A DNA stretch of 64,000 nt from Geothermobacter ehrlichii (GCF_008124615.1 NZ_VNIB01000001.1:310001-374000), one strand, 5' to 3'; shown: positions 41,991-51,306, numbered from the stretch's first letter. Program-made: numbers and translations. Notes: a model not told the origin generated them from the sequence alone.

Positions 41991-43363
41991 TATTTTTTAC
42001 TCCACATGTTTTGCAGCATGGTCATCTGTTGGGTCAGGTAATCGCCCTGCGCGTTGAGGGCGCTCACCAGGGTTTCCATGGCGTTGAACTGGTCGAGCAG
42101 ACGCTGTTCCCGTTTGTCGAGGCGGTCCTGAATGCGCTCGATATTGGCATTGATCCGTTCGATGGTGCGGTTGATGCTTTCCTCGCGCGAGGTGAGAAAA
42201 CCGGTGCTGTCATCGGTCAGGGATTCGAGCGTCGTTTCGAATTTGGTCGCTATGCCCTCGGTGGTGTCGTTGCCGGCAAGCAGGCTGACGATGCTGTCGA
42301 GGTCACGGTCGATGGCGTCGGACAGCTGGGTGTCGTCGACTACCAGGGTTCCGTCCCGCTGGGTCTCCAGCCCGAGGTCGGCCAGGCTCTGGAAACTGCC
42401 GCCGGTATCGACTACGGTGGTGAGCAGGTTCTGCAGACGACGCTTGATGCTGTTCATGCCGGCATCGCCCGCCAGCACTCCGGCGTTTTGGCCGTCCTTT
42501 GCCGACTGGCTGGAGACGAACGTCATGATCTTGTTGTAACTGTCGACAAAGGACTTGATCTTGTTCTTGGTGGCGTCCCGATCGATTGTCACGGTCAGGG
42601 TTGCCGTGGTGGCGCCGCCGTCGGCCTGGTCGACGCTGAAGGTGACGCCCGGAATGGCGTCGGTGAAGACATTGCTGTTGCTGTAGATGTCGACACCGTC
42701 AACCTGAACGTGCGCCTGGCTCGCCTGTTGCGTTTCGGTCAGAACGGGATTGGCGTAGCTGCCGCCGGTCAATCCCGAAAAGTCAATGTCGAAGCCGACG
42801 TCGGCGGGATCGCCTGCCGTCTTGCCTGAGACCACCAGCCGGTACGGGCTGGTGGTCCCGTCGTTGATGATGGCGGCCATGATCCCGAGATTGGCGTCGT
42901 TGATGGCGCCCACGATCCCTTCCAGGGAGTTGTTGGTGCTGTCGATGGTGATGTCGTGACTTACGCCGCCGACAGTGACGGTGATGGTGCCGGTACCGAA
43001 CGACGCGGCGGTCTTGTCGGCATAGCCCTGGGAGATATCCTTCTCCACCTGGGCGAAGCTGAACGACTTGATCTGGTAGCTCCCCTCCATGGCGGAGGAT
43101 GTGGTCGTGCTGACCGAAACCAGGGGCTCACCGGTTACCTGGCTTTTTCGTCCCTGTAGGTCGTCCGCCTTGGCAAGATCCCTGACCTTGCCGAGCAGTT
43201 CCGTCAGCGCGTTGCCCAGAGTTTTGTAGGCGTCGAGACGGGCGTTCTGGTAGTCACGGTCGAGCTTGAGGGTCTCGACCGGTTTGCGTTCGACCTCCAT
43301 CAGCCCGTCGATGAGGGACGCGGTGTCGATACCAGTTGCCAGACCGTTGAAGTTGATCGTCAT
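41990..43363 (-). CDS. fliD: Flagellar filament cap protein FliD
   Basis: A 457-residue filament cap protein that guides flagellin folding at the tip. The N-terminal FliD_N domain is recognisable (INFNGLATGIDTASLIDGLM), and the C-terminal coiled-coil region (LDKREQRLLDQFNAMETLVS) is typical. It starts at ATG 43363, 23 bp after the flaG stop, and overlaps fliS. Confidence 0.94.
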   Translation of the reverse strand: MTINFNGLATGIDTASLIDGLMEVERKPVETLKLDRDYQNARLDAYKTLGNALTELLGKVRDLAKADDLQGRKSQVTGEPLVSVSTTTSSAMEGSYQIKSFSFAQVEKDISQGYADKTAASFGTGTITVTVGGVSHDITIDSTNNSLEGIVGAINDANLGIMAAIINDGTTSPYRLVVSGKTAGDPADVGFDIDFSGLTGGSYANPVLTETQQASQAHVQVDGVDIYSNSNVFTDAIPGVTFSVDQADGGATTATLTVTIDRDATKNKIKSFVDSYNKIMTFVSSQSAKDGQNAGVLAGDAGMNSIKRRLQNLLTTVVDTGGSFQSLADLGLETQRDGTLVVDDTQLSDAIDRDLDSIVSLLAGNDTTEGIATKFETTLESLTDDSTGFLTSREESINRTIERINANIERIQDRLDKREQRLLDQFNAMETLVSALNAQGDYLTQQMTMLQNMWSKK

Positions 43364-43386
43364 GTTGTGATGCCTCTTCGCCTTCT

Positions 43387-43734
43387 TCAGCTTTCCATGT
43401 CGACCATCAGGCCGCGCAGATCCTGCAGGGCCTTGATCGACTTGAGCAGCTCTTCGTTCGGTATCTGGCGAATGACTTCGCCTGTTTGGCGATCGACAAC
43501 CCGGATGACCAGGGCGTTGACATCTTCGTTCATTTCAAACCGGACGCTGTACTGGCCGTCTTGGGAGAGTTCCTTGATCCTGTCGAACAGTTCCTCGGAA
43601 TTGACTTTCTTTTCCGCTTTTTCGGGGTCAGGGAGATCCTGTACCGGCAACCGGTCCTGACGGACCTGCTCCGCCGGTTCCTGGGTTTTGGGAGGACCGA
43701 GCCCCCCTCCCGGTGTAATTGCCGTGATGCTCAT
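43387..43734 (-). CDS. flaG: FlaG family protein
   Basis: A 115-residue protein of the FlaG family, which affects filament length. Motif: LSQDGQYSVRFEMNEDV, LVIRVVDRQTGEVIRQIPNEE. It lies between fliC and fliD, the usual position. Confidence 0.88.
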   Translation of the reverse strand: MSITAITPGGGLGPPKTQEPAEQVRQDRLPVQDLPDPEKAEKKVNSEELFDRIKELSQDGQYSVRFEMNEDVNALVIRVVDRQTGEVIRQIPNEELLKSIKALQDLRGLMVDMES

Positions 43735-43776
43735 GCCAGCCTCCCTTCGCTAACCATCCGTCTGTTCAGGAAAGGG

Positions 43777-43800
43777 CGGGGGCCGCCGATCCGGCCCCCG
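43777..43800 (-). terminator. Likely terminator hairpin after fliC
   Basis: An 8-bp stem CGGGGGCC / GGCCCCCG with an 8-nt loop lies 15 bp beyond the fliC stop on the minus strand. It lacks a good T tract, so it may only partly stop transcription into flaG-fliD. Confidence 0.5.
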
Positions 43801-43815
43801 TACCCAGCTTCCCGG

Positions 43816-45261
43816 TTACTGCAGCAGAGACAGGGCCAGCTGCGGAGCCTGGTTGGCCTGAGCCAGAACCGCGACACCGGCCTGCTGCAGAATGTTGCTC
43901 TTGGTCATCGATGCCGTTTCCTGAGCGATGTCGGCATCGAGAATACGCGAACGGGCGGCCGAGAGATTCTCGGCAACGTTCTGCAGGTTGGCGATGGTGG
44001 TTTCGAAGCGGTTCTGCACCGCACCGAGGTCGCCGCGGATCGAGTCGATGGAGCCGAGAGCGGAGTCGATGCGCTTGATCGCCTCCTGGGCGCCGCTGGC
44101 GGTGGAAATATCGACCGAGTCAAGGCCTTGGGTATCCTTAGCGATGCCGGCGGCGGTGAAGCCGATGTCGGCCTGGGTACCGCCGATGGCGATGGTGTCG
44201 AGGGCCGAGAGTTCGATCTTGCCGCGCAGGGTGTCGCTGGCGGCGGCCGCGAAGTCGCCACTGCCGTTGTTGATACCGTCGGTGCCTGTGGTGAAGCCGG
44301 TGCCGCTCTCCTCGACCACAATGTTGCGGCCATCGGCAGCGGTCAGGGTCAGGGTGCTGCCGTCAGAGCTGGCGATGACGCCGGTCTGGCCGGAAACGGC
44401 GTTGATGGCATCGCGAACATCGGTGACGCTGAGGGCGGTCGACACGTCGGCGTTGTTGTAGACCGTCACGCCGTTCACCTTCAGGGTGTAGGTGTCACCG
44501 CTGGTGCCGCCGACGGCGGCGAAGGTCGTGTTGCCGCTGGTGGACGCCGTGGCGGTAAGACCGGCGATACCGGCGTCATTGATGGCTGCGGCCTTGGCGT
44601 AGGCCGAGTCGCCGCCACGGTAGGTCGTGTCGGTGCTGTGGGCGAAGTTGGCACTGTTGGCGATGTTGTAAGTAGCGCCGCCGCCGACGGAGATGGTGAT
44701 GTCGGTAGCGTTGTTGGCGCTGACCTCGCTGCCGGTCCCCTTGGCGATGAAGCCTATGCTGGCGGCCTTGGCGCTGCCGATGGTGAAGGAGATGGTTTCA
44801 CCGGCGTTGGCACCGACCTGGAAGGTCGCCCCGGAGAAGGAACCGTCGAGAACCCGGCGGCCGTTGAAGGTGGTGGTGGTGGCGATGCGGTCGAGTTCGC
44901 TCACCAGCTGGCTCACCTCGGCCTGCAGGGACTTGCGGTCGGAGCTGCTGTTGGTTTCATTTGCCGACTGCAGGGCCAGTTCACGCATGCGCTGCAGAAT
45001 GTTGGTGCTCTCCTGCAGGGCACCTTCCGCCGTCTGGGCCAGGGAAATACCGTCGTTGGCATTGCGGGCGGCCTGGTTCAGGCCGCGGATCTGGGCCGTC
45101 ATCCGGTTGGCGATGGCCAGGCCGGCGGCGTCGTCCTTGGCGCTGTTGATGCGCAGACCCGAAGAGAGGCGCTGCATCGATTTGGCCAAGGCTCCCTGAG
45201 ACTTGTTGAGGTTACGCTGGGCGTTGAGAGAAGAGATGTTGGTGTTGATTGTCAGTGCCAT
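43816..45261 (-). CDS. fliC: Flagellin
   Basis: A 481-residue flagellin. The conserved N-terminus ([40 protein letters not shown]) and C-terminus ([20 protein letters not shown]) form the D0/D1 coils. The centre is a variable Thr/Ser/Ala-rich surface region. The start is ATG 45261, with GGAGG nine bases upstream; extensions upstream read through the leader. A sigma-28 promoter and a CsrA-like leader precede it. Flanking glycosyltransferase and methyltransferase genes suggest that the filament is modified. Confidence 0.97.
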   Translation of the reverse strand: MALTINTNISSLNAQRNLNKSQGALAKSMQRLSSGLRINSAKDDAAGLAIANRMTAQIRGLNQAARNANDGISLAQTAEGALQESTNILQRMRELALQSANETNSSSDRKSLQAEVSQLVSELDRIATTTTFNGRRVLDGSFSGATFQVGANAGETISFTIGSAKAASIGFIAKGTGSEVSANNATDITISVGGGATYNIANSANFAHSTDTTYRGGDSAYAKAAAINDAGIAGLTATASTSGNTTFAAVGGTSGDTYTLKVNGVTVYNNADVSTALSVTDVRDAINAVSGQTGVIASSDGSTLTLTAADGRNIVVEESGTGFTTGTDGINNGSGDFAAAASDTLRGKIELSALDTIAIGGTQADIGFTAAGIAKDTQGLDSVDISTASGAQEAIKRIDSALGSIDSIRGDLGAVQNRFETTIANLQNVAENLSAARSRILDADIAQETASMTKSNILQQAGVAVLAQANQAPQLALSLLQ

Positions 45262-45308
45262 TGTCCATTTCCTCCGTGAAGTGTTTTTTGGCGGGCTTCC
45301 GTGCCCGC
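45262..45308 (-). promoter_or_regulatory. Predicted CsrA-binding leader of fliC
   Basis: On the minus strand a hairpin GCGGGC-ACGGAA-GCCCGC (45308-45291) shows GGA in the hexaloop. CACGGA recurs at 45278-45273, overlapping the Shine-Dalgarno CGGAGG. The two sites are 25 nt apart. Further GGA motifs lie in the leader (around 45336-45330 and 45372-45366). This matches the two-site design by which CsrA represses flagellin translation in B. subtilis. Confidence 0.6.
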
Positions 45309-45401
45309 TTTGGAACAGTGTGTCGAACCTCCATGGGGCGGCCACAATCCACGTTAGATGGTCAACCTCCTTGGCCAGGTATTCCCCGCGTTCACCGTCA
45401 C

Positions 45402-45429
45402 GTATCGGTTGTTGCCGGAAATGGCTTTA
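45402..45429 (-). promoter_or_regulatory. Sigma-28 promoter of fliC
   Basis: TAAA (45429-45426) and ACCGATAC (45409-45402) separated by 16 nt resemble the FliA consensus TAAA...GCCGATAA (6/8 in the -10). The -35 overlaps the stop of the upstream gene. The leader would be about 135 nt. Confidence 0.7.
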
Positions 45430-46983
45430 GTTTTTTCTGGAGACAGGGGTAGGAAAGAAGCGGGTCAGTGCCTGGGAAATGGTGCAGAACAGTGAAGAGG
45501 GGGAGGCGTATTGGCTGGAACGGCGGAACAGGCGCAGGGAATCGTACCAGGGGGACGTTTCCAATGGCGAGAACCAGCGCCAGTCGTGAGCTTTGGGGAG
45601 AAGAACCCAGCAGGGGGTGCCGACGGCACCGGAAAGGTGTACCGTGGAATTGTCGATGGAGATGACCAGATCGAGTCTTTGCACCAGAGCGGCGAAGCTT
45701 TCGAGGTCGGCCATGGGGTCGATGCCGGGCAGCTGTACGATTGGCAGCCCGCTTGCTTCGAGCTCGGCTTGGCAGTCGCCATATTGCAGGTTGATCCAGT
45801 GTGCCTCGAATCCTTTCAGCAATGGGGCCCATTGCGACAGAGGGATGGAACGGGTCGCCCGGACCCTTGGTTCCCGCCCCCCACGCCATGACAGCCCGAT
45901 GAGGGGTTTGTCCTTCGCGACCAGGGTGGCGAGCTGCCGGTCAATTTGCTCGGCCAGCTTCGGGTCGACCATCAGTCGGGGGGACGGTGTCGGAAAATGC
46001 TGCAGGTTTGTCCGGAAAAGTGAAGGAAGGTCCCCGGCAAACAGGGCCAGATCGATGTCGGTCTTTGCCGGAAGGGGATCGTTGGCGGTACAGATGTGAA
46101 TCCCGGGGAAAGAGCGTCGCAACAGTCCGGATAGGCGGGGGTCGCATTCCACTGTGCAATGCCGGGCCACGGCCATCAGATCGGGCAGGCAGGTAGCGAA
46201 CATGATCTCGTCGCCGATCCCCTGCTCGCGCCGGATGAATAGTCTTTTCCCGGCCAGGTTCTCTCCCTGCCACATGGGGTAGGGAACAGGTCTGACCGGA
46301 TTGGCAGCCATGAATGCCTGAGAACGCCAGCGCCAGCTGTATTCCCGCCAGCCAGGTTCCAGCTTTCCGGTCACCAGCAGGCTGCCGGCCAGGTTGAAAT
46401 GCAATTCTGCATCCTCTGGAGTTATTGCCAGGGCCTTGCGATAGATGGGGATGGAGTCTTCGAAATCTCCTCTGGTTTTGACCAGGGTTGCCAGGTTGTT
46501 CAGTAGCTCTGGGTGGTCAGGTTCCTGTTCGACGGCTTTGCGCAACAGGGTGATGGCTTCGTCGAGCCGGTCGAGGTCGCGCAGGACAATGGCCAGATTG
46601 GCGCGGGCATCGTTGCGTTTCGGAGCGAGTTTCAGCGTTGTGCGGTAGTGTCGTTCGGCTTGCTGCAGATTGCCCAGATGTTGCAGACAGACCGCAAGGT
46701 TGAAATGCGCGTTTTGGTCATCGGGTGCCAGCTGCAGGGCCTTGCTAATGAGTTCGGAGGCTTCCTCGAAGTGTCCGGTTTGGCTGGCGACAACCCCAAG
46801 CATGTGCAAAGCCTGGGCGCAGGACGGTTTTTGACGCAGGATGTCGCGGTAGATGCGTTCCGCCGTGACCAGGTTTCCCTGCTCGTGACAGGTTATGGCC
46901 AGGTTCAGGGCGGCTTGAATTTCGGGCGGGTGTGCGGTCGGCCTTTTGCTTTTGGCCGATTTTTTTCTCACTTTGGCAGCCAT
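45427..46983 (-). CDS. TPR-repeat glycosyltransferase-like protein
   Basis: A 518-residue protein. Residues 20-220 hold about six TPR repeats (PDDQNAHFNLAVCLQHLGNL, HPELLNNLATLVKTRGDF). The C-terminal 270 residues resemble the glycosyltransferase-9-like tail seen in TPR glycosyltransferases (RREQGIGDEIMFATCLPDL, GLSWRGGREP, ISIDNSTVHLSGAVGTPCWV). It probably glycosylates flagellin, since it lies directly upstream of fliC. TTG 46989 is an alternative start two codons earlier. Confidence 0.8.
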   Translation of the reverse strand: MAAKVRKKSAKSKRPTAHPPEIQAALNLAITCHEQGNLVTAERIYRDILRQKPSCAQALHMLGVVASQTGHFEEASELISKALQLAPDDQNAHFNLAVCLQHLGNLQQAERHYRTTLKLAPKRNDARANLAIVLRDLDRLDEAITLLRKAVEQEPDHPELLNNLATLVKTRGDFEDSIPIYRKALAITPEDAELHFNLAGSLLVTGKLEPGWREYSWRWRSQAFMAANPVRPVPYPMWQGENLAGKRLFIRREQGIGDEIMFATCLPDLMAVARHCTVECDPRLSGLLRRSFPGIHICTANDPLPAKTDIDLALFAGDLPSLFRTNLQHFPTPSPRLMVDPKLAEQIDRQLATLVAKDKPLIGLSWRGGREPRVRATRSIPLSQWAPLLKGFEAHWINLQYGDCQAELEASGLPIVQLPGIDPMADLESFAALVQRLDLVISIDNSTVHLSGAVGTPCWVLLPKAHDWRWFSPLETSPWYDSLRLFRRSSQYASPSSLFCTISQALTRFFPTPVSRKN

Positions 46984-47000
46984 GTGCAAAAGCAGATCGC

Positions 47001-47780
47001 TCAGCCGTCGGCAAACCTGAGCTGTGGGCAGAATTGAGGATAGGTTTGTAGATTTTTTGACTCAATATTGGCCGGCACCTGGATTGCGGGCCGCGGCAGA
47101 ATGTAGCAGCCAGGATCACCCCAGTTGAACATGGCTTCTGTAATTTCACGACCCTGGGTTGCCGGAAAGGGAAAGTAGTCCTGAATTCCGGCGAACTCGT
47201 ACCCGGCATCGGCACCATGAGCCGATGATTTGCCTCTTTCCGGATGGATGGCTTCCTTTTTTCGGACGATGAGACTGGTTTCGAAAGTTCCCAGAATCTG
47301 CGCTTTGCTGCAGTCGAAACCGGCCATGATCAGATGATAGCAGAGCAGGGGGATGCTGAAATTGTTGATGTGTCCCGAAATCAGGCGTTCGCGTGGGTGG
47401 TAGGGGACGGTGAGAGCCAAAATGCCCCTTTCGGGAAGCAGGCTGAAGACCTTGTCGAGAAACAGGCCGACATTGCGTTGATGCTCGAGAACGTGCGAAC
47501 ACCAGATGACGTCGAAGCGACGATCGAAGTCGATTTCGAGAAAATCACCGCAGTAATCGGCCTGGTGGAACAGGTCAACACTGTACACCTGTTTGCCGAA
47601 ATACTCGAAAAACCGCTTGTGTTCACCAGAACCCGAGCCGATGTCGAGTACCGTCTGGAACCGGTAGGAACTGAGCAGTCGAAAAATGGTGTGCACGCCC
47701 CAGTCGAGACGAAAGTTGAGGGGGGCCGAGTCGGCTCCCGCTTCCATGCGGGATTTTTTCGTCCTGCTCTTTTGGCACAT
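47001..47780 (-). CDS. Class I SAM-dependent methyltransferase
   Basis: A methyltransferase of about 259 residues with motif I VLDIGSGSGEHKRFFEYFG, the acidic end of beta-2 in VYSVDLF, and DVIWCSHVLEH, as in Methyltransf_11-type enzymes. I start at ATG 47780, eight bases after the fliW stop; a longer frame runs through fliW in another reading frame. Its position between fliW and a glycosyltransferase suggests modification of flagellin glycans, which is inference. Confidence 0.82.
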   Translation of the reverse strand: MCQKSRTKKSRMEAGADSAPLNFRLDWGVHTIFRLLSSYRFQTVLDIGSGSGEHKRFFEYFGKQVYSVDLFHQADYCGDFLEIDFDRRFDVIWCSHVLEHQRNVGLFLDKVFSLLPERGILALTVPYHPRERLISGHINNFSIPLLCYHLIMAGFDCSKAQILGTFETSLIVRKKEAIHPERGKSSAHGADAGYEFAGIQDYFPFPATQGREITEAMFNWGDPGCYILPRPAIQVPANIESKNLQTYPQFCPQLRFADG

Positions 47781-47787
47781 GGTTGTG

Positions 47788-48210
47788 TCAGACGGTCGGC
47801 AGCGGGGTGCGGGTGTTGTAGGGGGCGCCTTCGAGTATGACCTGCAGGCAGCGGTTGGTTTCCGGGGCAAAGAGAAGCGGCGCAGCCAGGTTGAGGGTGA
47901 CCGATTTGTCAGGGTGGATGGTGACAATGGCGAGGGCATGGGCCTGCTCGGGGCGCGCAATGTTCAGCTTGGCCATTTCGGTCTTGTCGGGAACGACCTT
48001 GTAGTCGAGGAAGAAGTTGCCCGGTTCGGTGAGCAGAAAGGCGATGTCCTTGTCCTCGACACTCTGGATCCAGAAGAGGAGATTTCCTTCCCGGTTGGGC
48101 ATGACGACGAAGTCGCGCAGTTGTTCGAAGCCGATCAGGCCCTCGGGAAAGTGGATAAGGTTGGCTTCCTGGTATTCGATATCCCCGAATCGGGTGCCGG
48201 TGATTTTCAT
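47788..48210 (-). CDS. fliW: Flagellar assembly factor FliW
   Basis: A 140-residue protein. FliW binds flagellin and CsrA: when flagellin is scarce it sequesters CsrA and so relieves fliC repression. Motifs: FGDIEYQEANLIHFPEGLIG, LLFWIQSVEDKDIAFLL. It starts at ATG 48210, sharing ATGA with the csrA stop. Confidence 0.93.
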   Translation of the reverse strand: MKITGTRFGDIEYQEANLIHFPEGLIGFEQLRDFVVMPNREGNLLFWIQSVEDKDIAFLLTEPGNFFLDYKVVPDKTEMAKLNIARPEQAHALAIVTIHPDKSVTLNLAAPLLFAPETNRCLQVILEGAPYNTRTPLPTV

Positions 48211-48455
48211 GGCCGCGGTTGTTTTTTGTTTGTGTCGAGTTTTCGGCTCAGGGCTTGCAGATCCACAGGTTCCCATTGCGTCGCCTTCCGGTTTTCGTTG
48301 GTGATCCGTTCGTAGACCTCGAGACGATGGATCTTCTTCGAACGCGGCGCGTCGATGCCCAGTCTGATGCTGTTGCCGCGCACTTCGACGACGGTGATCC
48401 TGATATCGTCTCCGATGATGATTCCTTCTCCGCTTTTGCGAGTCAGTACGAGCAT
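48207..48455 (-). CDS. csrA: Carbon storage regulator CsrA
   Basis: An 82-residue RNA-binding protein beginning MLVLTRKSGEGIIIGDDIRI and VVEVRGNSIRLGIDAPRS, the CsrA signature, with a 20-residue C-terminal extension (LQALSRKLDTNKKQPRP) beyond the 61-residue E. coli form. It binds GGA motifs in mRNA leaders, here probably fliC. It is coupled to fliW by ATGA and has its own sigma-28 promoter. Confidence 0.96.
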   Translation of the reverse strand: MLVLTRKSGEGIIIGDDIRITVVEVRGNSIRLGIDAPRSKKIHRLEVYERITNENRKATQWEPVDLQALSRKLDTNKKQPRP

Positions 48456-48473
48456 CCTTGCCCTCCATGGCTC

Positions 48474-48501
48474 TTATCGGCCATATCGTTCGTTTCGTTT
48501 A
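48474..48501 (-). promoter_or_regulatory. Sigma-28 promoter of csrA-fliW
   Basis: TAAA (48501-48498) and a perfect GCCGATAA (48481-48474) are separated by 16 nt. Transcription should start near 48467, giving a leader of only about 12 nt that is almost all Shine-Dalgarno (GGAGGGCAAGG). Confidence 0.82.
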
Positions 48502-48622
48502 GCAGGATGTTGGAGAAAATCGGTTGTGGCAGGCGATGCGATTTTTCCAGTTCCATGTCAGGTGATCCGTTTCCGGTCCGACCAGGACGGGCACCGGTGT
48601 CCCGTGTTGGCTCCGGCCGGTT

Positions 48623-49561
48623 TCAGAGGTAGTTGAGTATCGACAGTTCCGAGATTCTGCCGGTGACGGCGAGGGCGGCCTGCAGGGCCGATTCCTGCTT
48701 CTTCAGGTTGGCGATGGTTTCGACCAGATCGGCGTCCTCGTAGCGGGAGAGAATCTCGCGCATGCGGATTTCCATGTTTTCCATCCGTCCCAGCGCTTCT
48801 TCGAGTCGGCTGCCGTTGTTCCCCATGATGCTGCGATGCCGCCGCACCTGTTCCATGCTCGACTCGAGACCGGACATTTCCGCTTCGATTGCCGCCGAAT
48901 CGTTATTGCGCAGGGCATCCTCGAGGCGTTTCATAACCCCGAAGACGTCGGTGCCGTCGGGGTCGGTGACACCGTCATTGTCGGCATCGCCCAGCAGCAG
49001 GGCATTGCCGGTGATATTGACGCGGGTTACCTCGCCGGGCCCGGTCGCCAGGTTGAAGGCTCCGTTGTCACCGTTGTACAGGACCGGGCGTGGATCGTTG
49101 ACCGGATCGTAGGCCGGGTTTTCGACAAAGGGTCTGGTATGGATCTGGTGCCCCGAAAAGAGGTACTTGCCGTCGAACTGGGCGTTGCCCATGTCGAACA
49201 GTTCCTTGCGCAGCTGGGCCACCTCGTTGGCATAGGTCAGACGGTCTTCGGCGTTGAGGCTGTCGTTGACCGCCGCGATGGAGATTTCCTTGGCCCGCAC
49301 CAGGATGTTCTCCATGTTGTCGAGATAGTAGTCCTGGTTGTCGATCCGATCGATGCCGGCGTTGATGGTGCGGGTAAAGCGGTTGGCGCTGACGATATCG
49401 GCGCGGGCGTAGAGGGTCGGCCGGATGGCCGAGGGATCGTTCGAGGGGCGCTGCAGCTTCTTGCCGCTGGCCGTCTGCACGCGCAATTCCTCGAGACGGG
49501 AGTTGATCCGGTTCAGGTTCCCGAGCAGGCTGCGGTAGGTTGTTCCCATGGTAGCGCGCAT
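48623..49561 (-). CDS. flgL: Flagellar hook-associated protein FlgL
   Basis: A 312-residue junction protein joining hook and filament. It has the flagellin-like N-terminus (MRATMGTTYRSLLGNLNRIN, RLEELRVQTASGKKLQRPSN) and C-terminal helix (KKQESALQAALAVTGRIS). It starts at ATG 49561, 3 bp after the flgK stop. Confidence 0.94.
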   Translation of the reverse strand: MRATMGTTYRSLLGNLNRINSRLEELRVQTASGKKLQRPSNDPSAIRPTLYARADIVSANRFTRTINAGIDRIDNQDYYLDNMENILVRAKEISIAAVNDSLNAEDRLTYANEVAQLRKELFDMGNAQFDGKYLFSGHQIHTRPFVENPAYDPVNDPRPVLYNGDNGAFNLATGPGEVTRVNITGNALLLGDADNDGVTDPDGTDVFGVMKRLEDALRNNDSAAIEAEMSGLESSMEQVRRHRSIMGNNGSRLEEALGRMENMEIRMREILSRYEDADLVETIANLKKQESALQAALAVTGRISELSILNYL

Positions 49562-49564
49562 GGT

Positions 49565-50944
49565 TTACCTCTTGATCATCAGAACGCTGTCCATCATTTC
49601 GTCGACCGTGCTCAGAAACTTGGCCGAGGCCTCGAACGCCTTCTGGTACTGCAGCAGGTTGATCATCTCTTCTTCGATGGAGACGCCGACCGTGGACTCG
49701 CGCAGGTTCTCCAGTTGATCGAGGCTGTCCTGCAGTCCGCTGACCGCCAGTCTGTTCTGGCTGGCTTCGATGCCTATCGTGGAGGTGATTTTGCCGTACC
49801 ATTCGGTATAGGTATCGGTGCCGTTGACAAAGCTGGTGTCCTTGAGAGTGGCCAGCTGCAAGGCGTTGCCGTTGTCTCCGGGGGCGCTGCTGACACCGGC
49901 GGCCACTTCGGTGGTGCTGGTGACAGCGACCGCCATCAGGGTGGCGGCGCCGCTGACAGCGGCTGGCTGGACGAAGAAATCGCGGCCGCTGACGCCATCC
50001 AGTCCGCTGCCTGCCCGGTGCAGGCCGTTGACCTGGGTGGCGAGATCGTAGGCCAGCTGGTCGAGGCGTCCCTGCAGGTCCGGAATCAACTGGTCACGGG
50101 TGTCGAGCAGGCCGCGGAATTCACCGCCCCAGCCGCTGCGTGGAACCTTGAGGGAAGCCGAACTGGTGTTGACGTTGATCTGCACGCCACCGGTGGTGTG
50201 AACCGTTTCCAGCTGCAGGGCGATCCCCCCCTCGACCAGGGGGAGTCCACCGGGAAGTTGCAGGGAGATCATGCCGACCTTGTCCTCGACGGCGGAGACG
50301 CCGATCTCCCCGGCCAGTTCCTTGATCAGCTGGTCGCGCTGGTCGCGTTCGGCATTGGCCGCGTGGCCGGCGTATTCGACGGTTGAAATCCTCTTGTTCA
50401 GATCGGCGACCTGCCGCAGTTTCAGGTTGATGGTGTTGACCTTGCTGACGAGCGTGTTGTCGATGTTGCCGCGAATGTCTTCCAGGCGATTCCAGGCCGT
50501 GTCGAACGATTGCGACAGACGCTGTCCGTACTGGATGACCAGTTCACGTTCGACGCTGCCGTCCGGGTTGGTCGAGAGTTCCTGCCAGGCGTCGAAAAAG
50601 CGGTCGATGTCGGCGACCAGGCCGGTGTCGTCGATGGGCAGGGAACCCTCGATTTCGGCAAGCGGCGAGGTCTTGGCCTTTTCCTGCCCGAAATCGGCGT
50701 TTTTCTGGCGGATTTCGCCGGTGAGAAAGGCGTCGTGGGCGCGTTCGATGGAGCCGACCCGCACTCCCTGGCCGATGAAGAAATCACCGAAGGCGAGAGT
50801 CGGGTAGGGGGTCAGGTTGGGGGTCTGTCGCGAATAGCCGGGGGTGTTGACGTTGGCGATGTTGTTGCCGACGACCTCGATGGCCTTCTGCTGGGTGGTG
50901 ATGGAGGTTTTGGCCGCGTTCAGAGCGTTGACGATACCACCCAT
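49565..50944 (-). CDS. flgK: Flagellar hook-associated protein FlgK
   Basis: A 459-residue hook-filament junction protein. N-terminus IVNALNAAKTSITTQQKAIE, VVGNNIANVNTPGYSRQ; C-terminus VGVSIEEEMINLLQYQKAFE with the basal-body rod signature. It starts at ATG 50944, one base after flgN, and lies in the order flgM-flgN-flgK-flgL. Confidence 0.96.
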   Translation of the reverse strand: MGGIVNALNAAKTSITTQQKAIEVVGNNIANVNTPGYSRQTPNLTPYPTLAFGDFFIGQGVRVGSIERAHDAFLTGEIRQKNADFGQEKAKTSPLAEIEGSLPIDDTGLVADIDRFFDAWQELSTNPDGSVERELVIQYGQRLSQSFDTAWNRLEDIRGNIDNTLVSKVNTINLKLRQVADLNKRISTVEYAGHAANAERDQRDQLIKELAGEIGVSAVEDKVGMISLQLPGGLPLVEGGIALQLETVHTTGGVQINVNTSSASLKVPRSGWGGEFRGLLDTRDQLIPDLQGRLDQLAYDLATQVNGLHRAGSGLDGVSGRDFFVQPAAVSGAATLMAVAVTSTTEVAAGVSSAPGDNGNALQLATLKDTSFVNGTDTYTEWYGKITSTIGIEASQNRLAVSGLQDSLDQLENLRESTVGVSIEEEMINLLQYQKAFEASAKFLSTVDEMMDSVLMIKR

Positions 50945-50945
50945 G

Positions 50946-51302
50946 TCAGACCTTCCCGGAAAGGAGTTTTCCGCCGCCGGTGATTTCGACTCTCTGGCCG
51001 GCCGGGTTGTAGGCGGGTTCGGTCATCTGGCGGCTGTAGAAATTGAGCATGTCCCGCACCCAGTTCAGCGAAGACCAGAAGAGGTAGGCGTTGCGGCGGT
51101 TCTCCTCACGGATGGTTTCCGCCAGCGCCTGTTCTTCGGGATCCTGGCTGCCGAGGTCGAGTTCGCGCAGTTCGGCCAGCAGCCTGTTTTTTGCTTCGGC
51201 CAGACGGACAAGTTCATCGGTATCGAGATCGATGGCGCACTGGCGCTCCTCGAGGATGAGCCCGTGGAGCTGTTCCATCTTTTCCCTGGCTGTGGCATTC
51301 AT
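50946..51302 (-). CDS. flgN: FlgN-type export chaperone
   Basis: Helical 118-residue protein (MEQLHGLILEERQCAIDLDT, then LAETIREENRRNAYLFWSSL) matching the FlgN family, the chaperone for FlgK and FlgL. ATG 51302 lies four bases after the flgM stop. The longer frame reaches into flgM in another frame and is not used. Confidence 0.85.
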   Translation of the reverse strand: MNATAREKMEQLHGLILEERQCAIDLDTDELVRLAEAKNRLLAELRELDLGSQDPEEQALAETIREENRRNAYLFWSSLNWVRDMLNFYSRQMTEPAYNPAGQRVEITGGGKLLSGKV

Positions 51303-51306
51303 CGGA

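Noticed and set aside
48836-50386. 516-codon + strand frame across flgL and flgK
   Set aside because: Antisense shadow of two well-identified flagellar genes with complete motifs.
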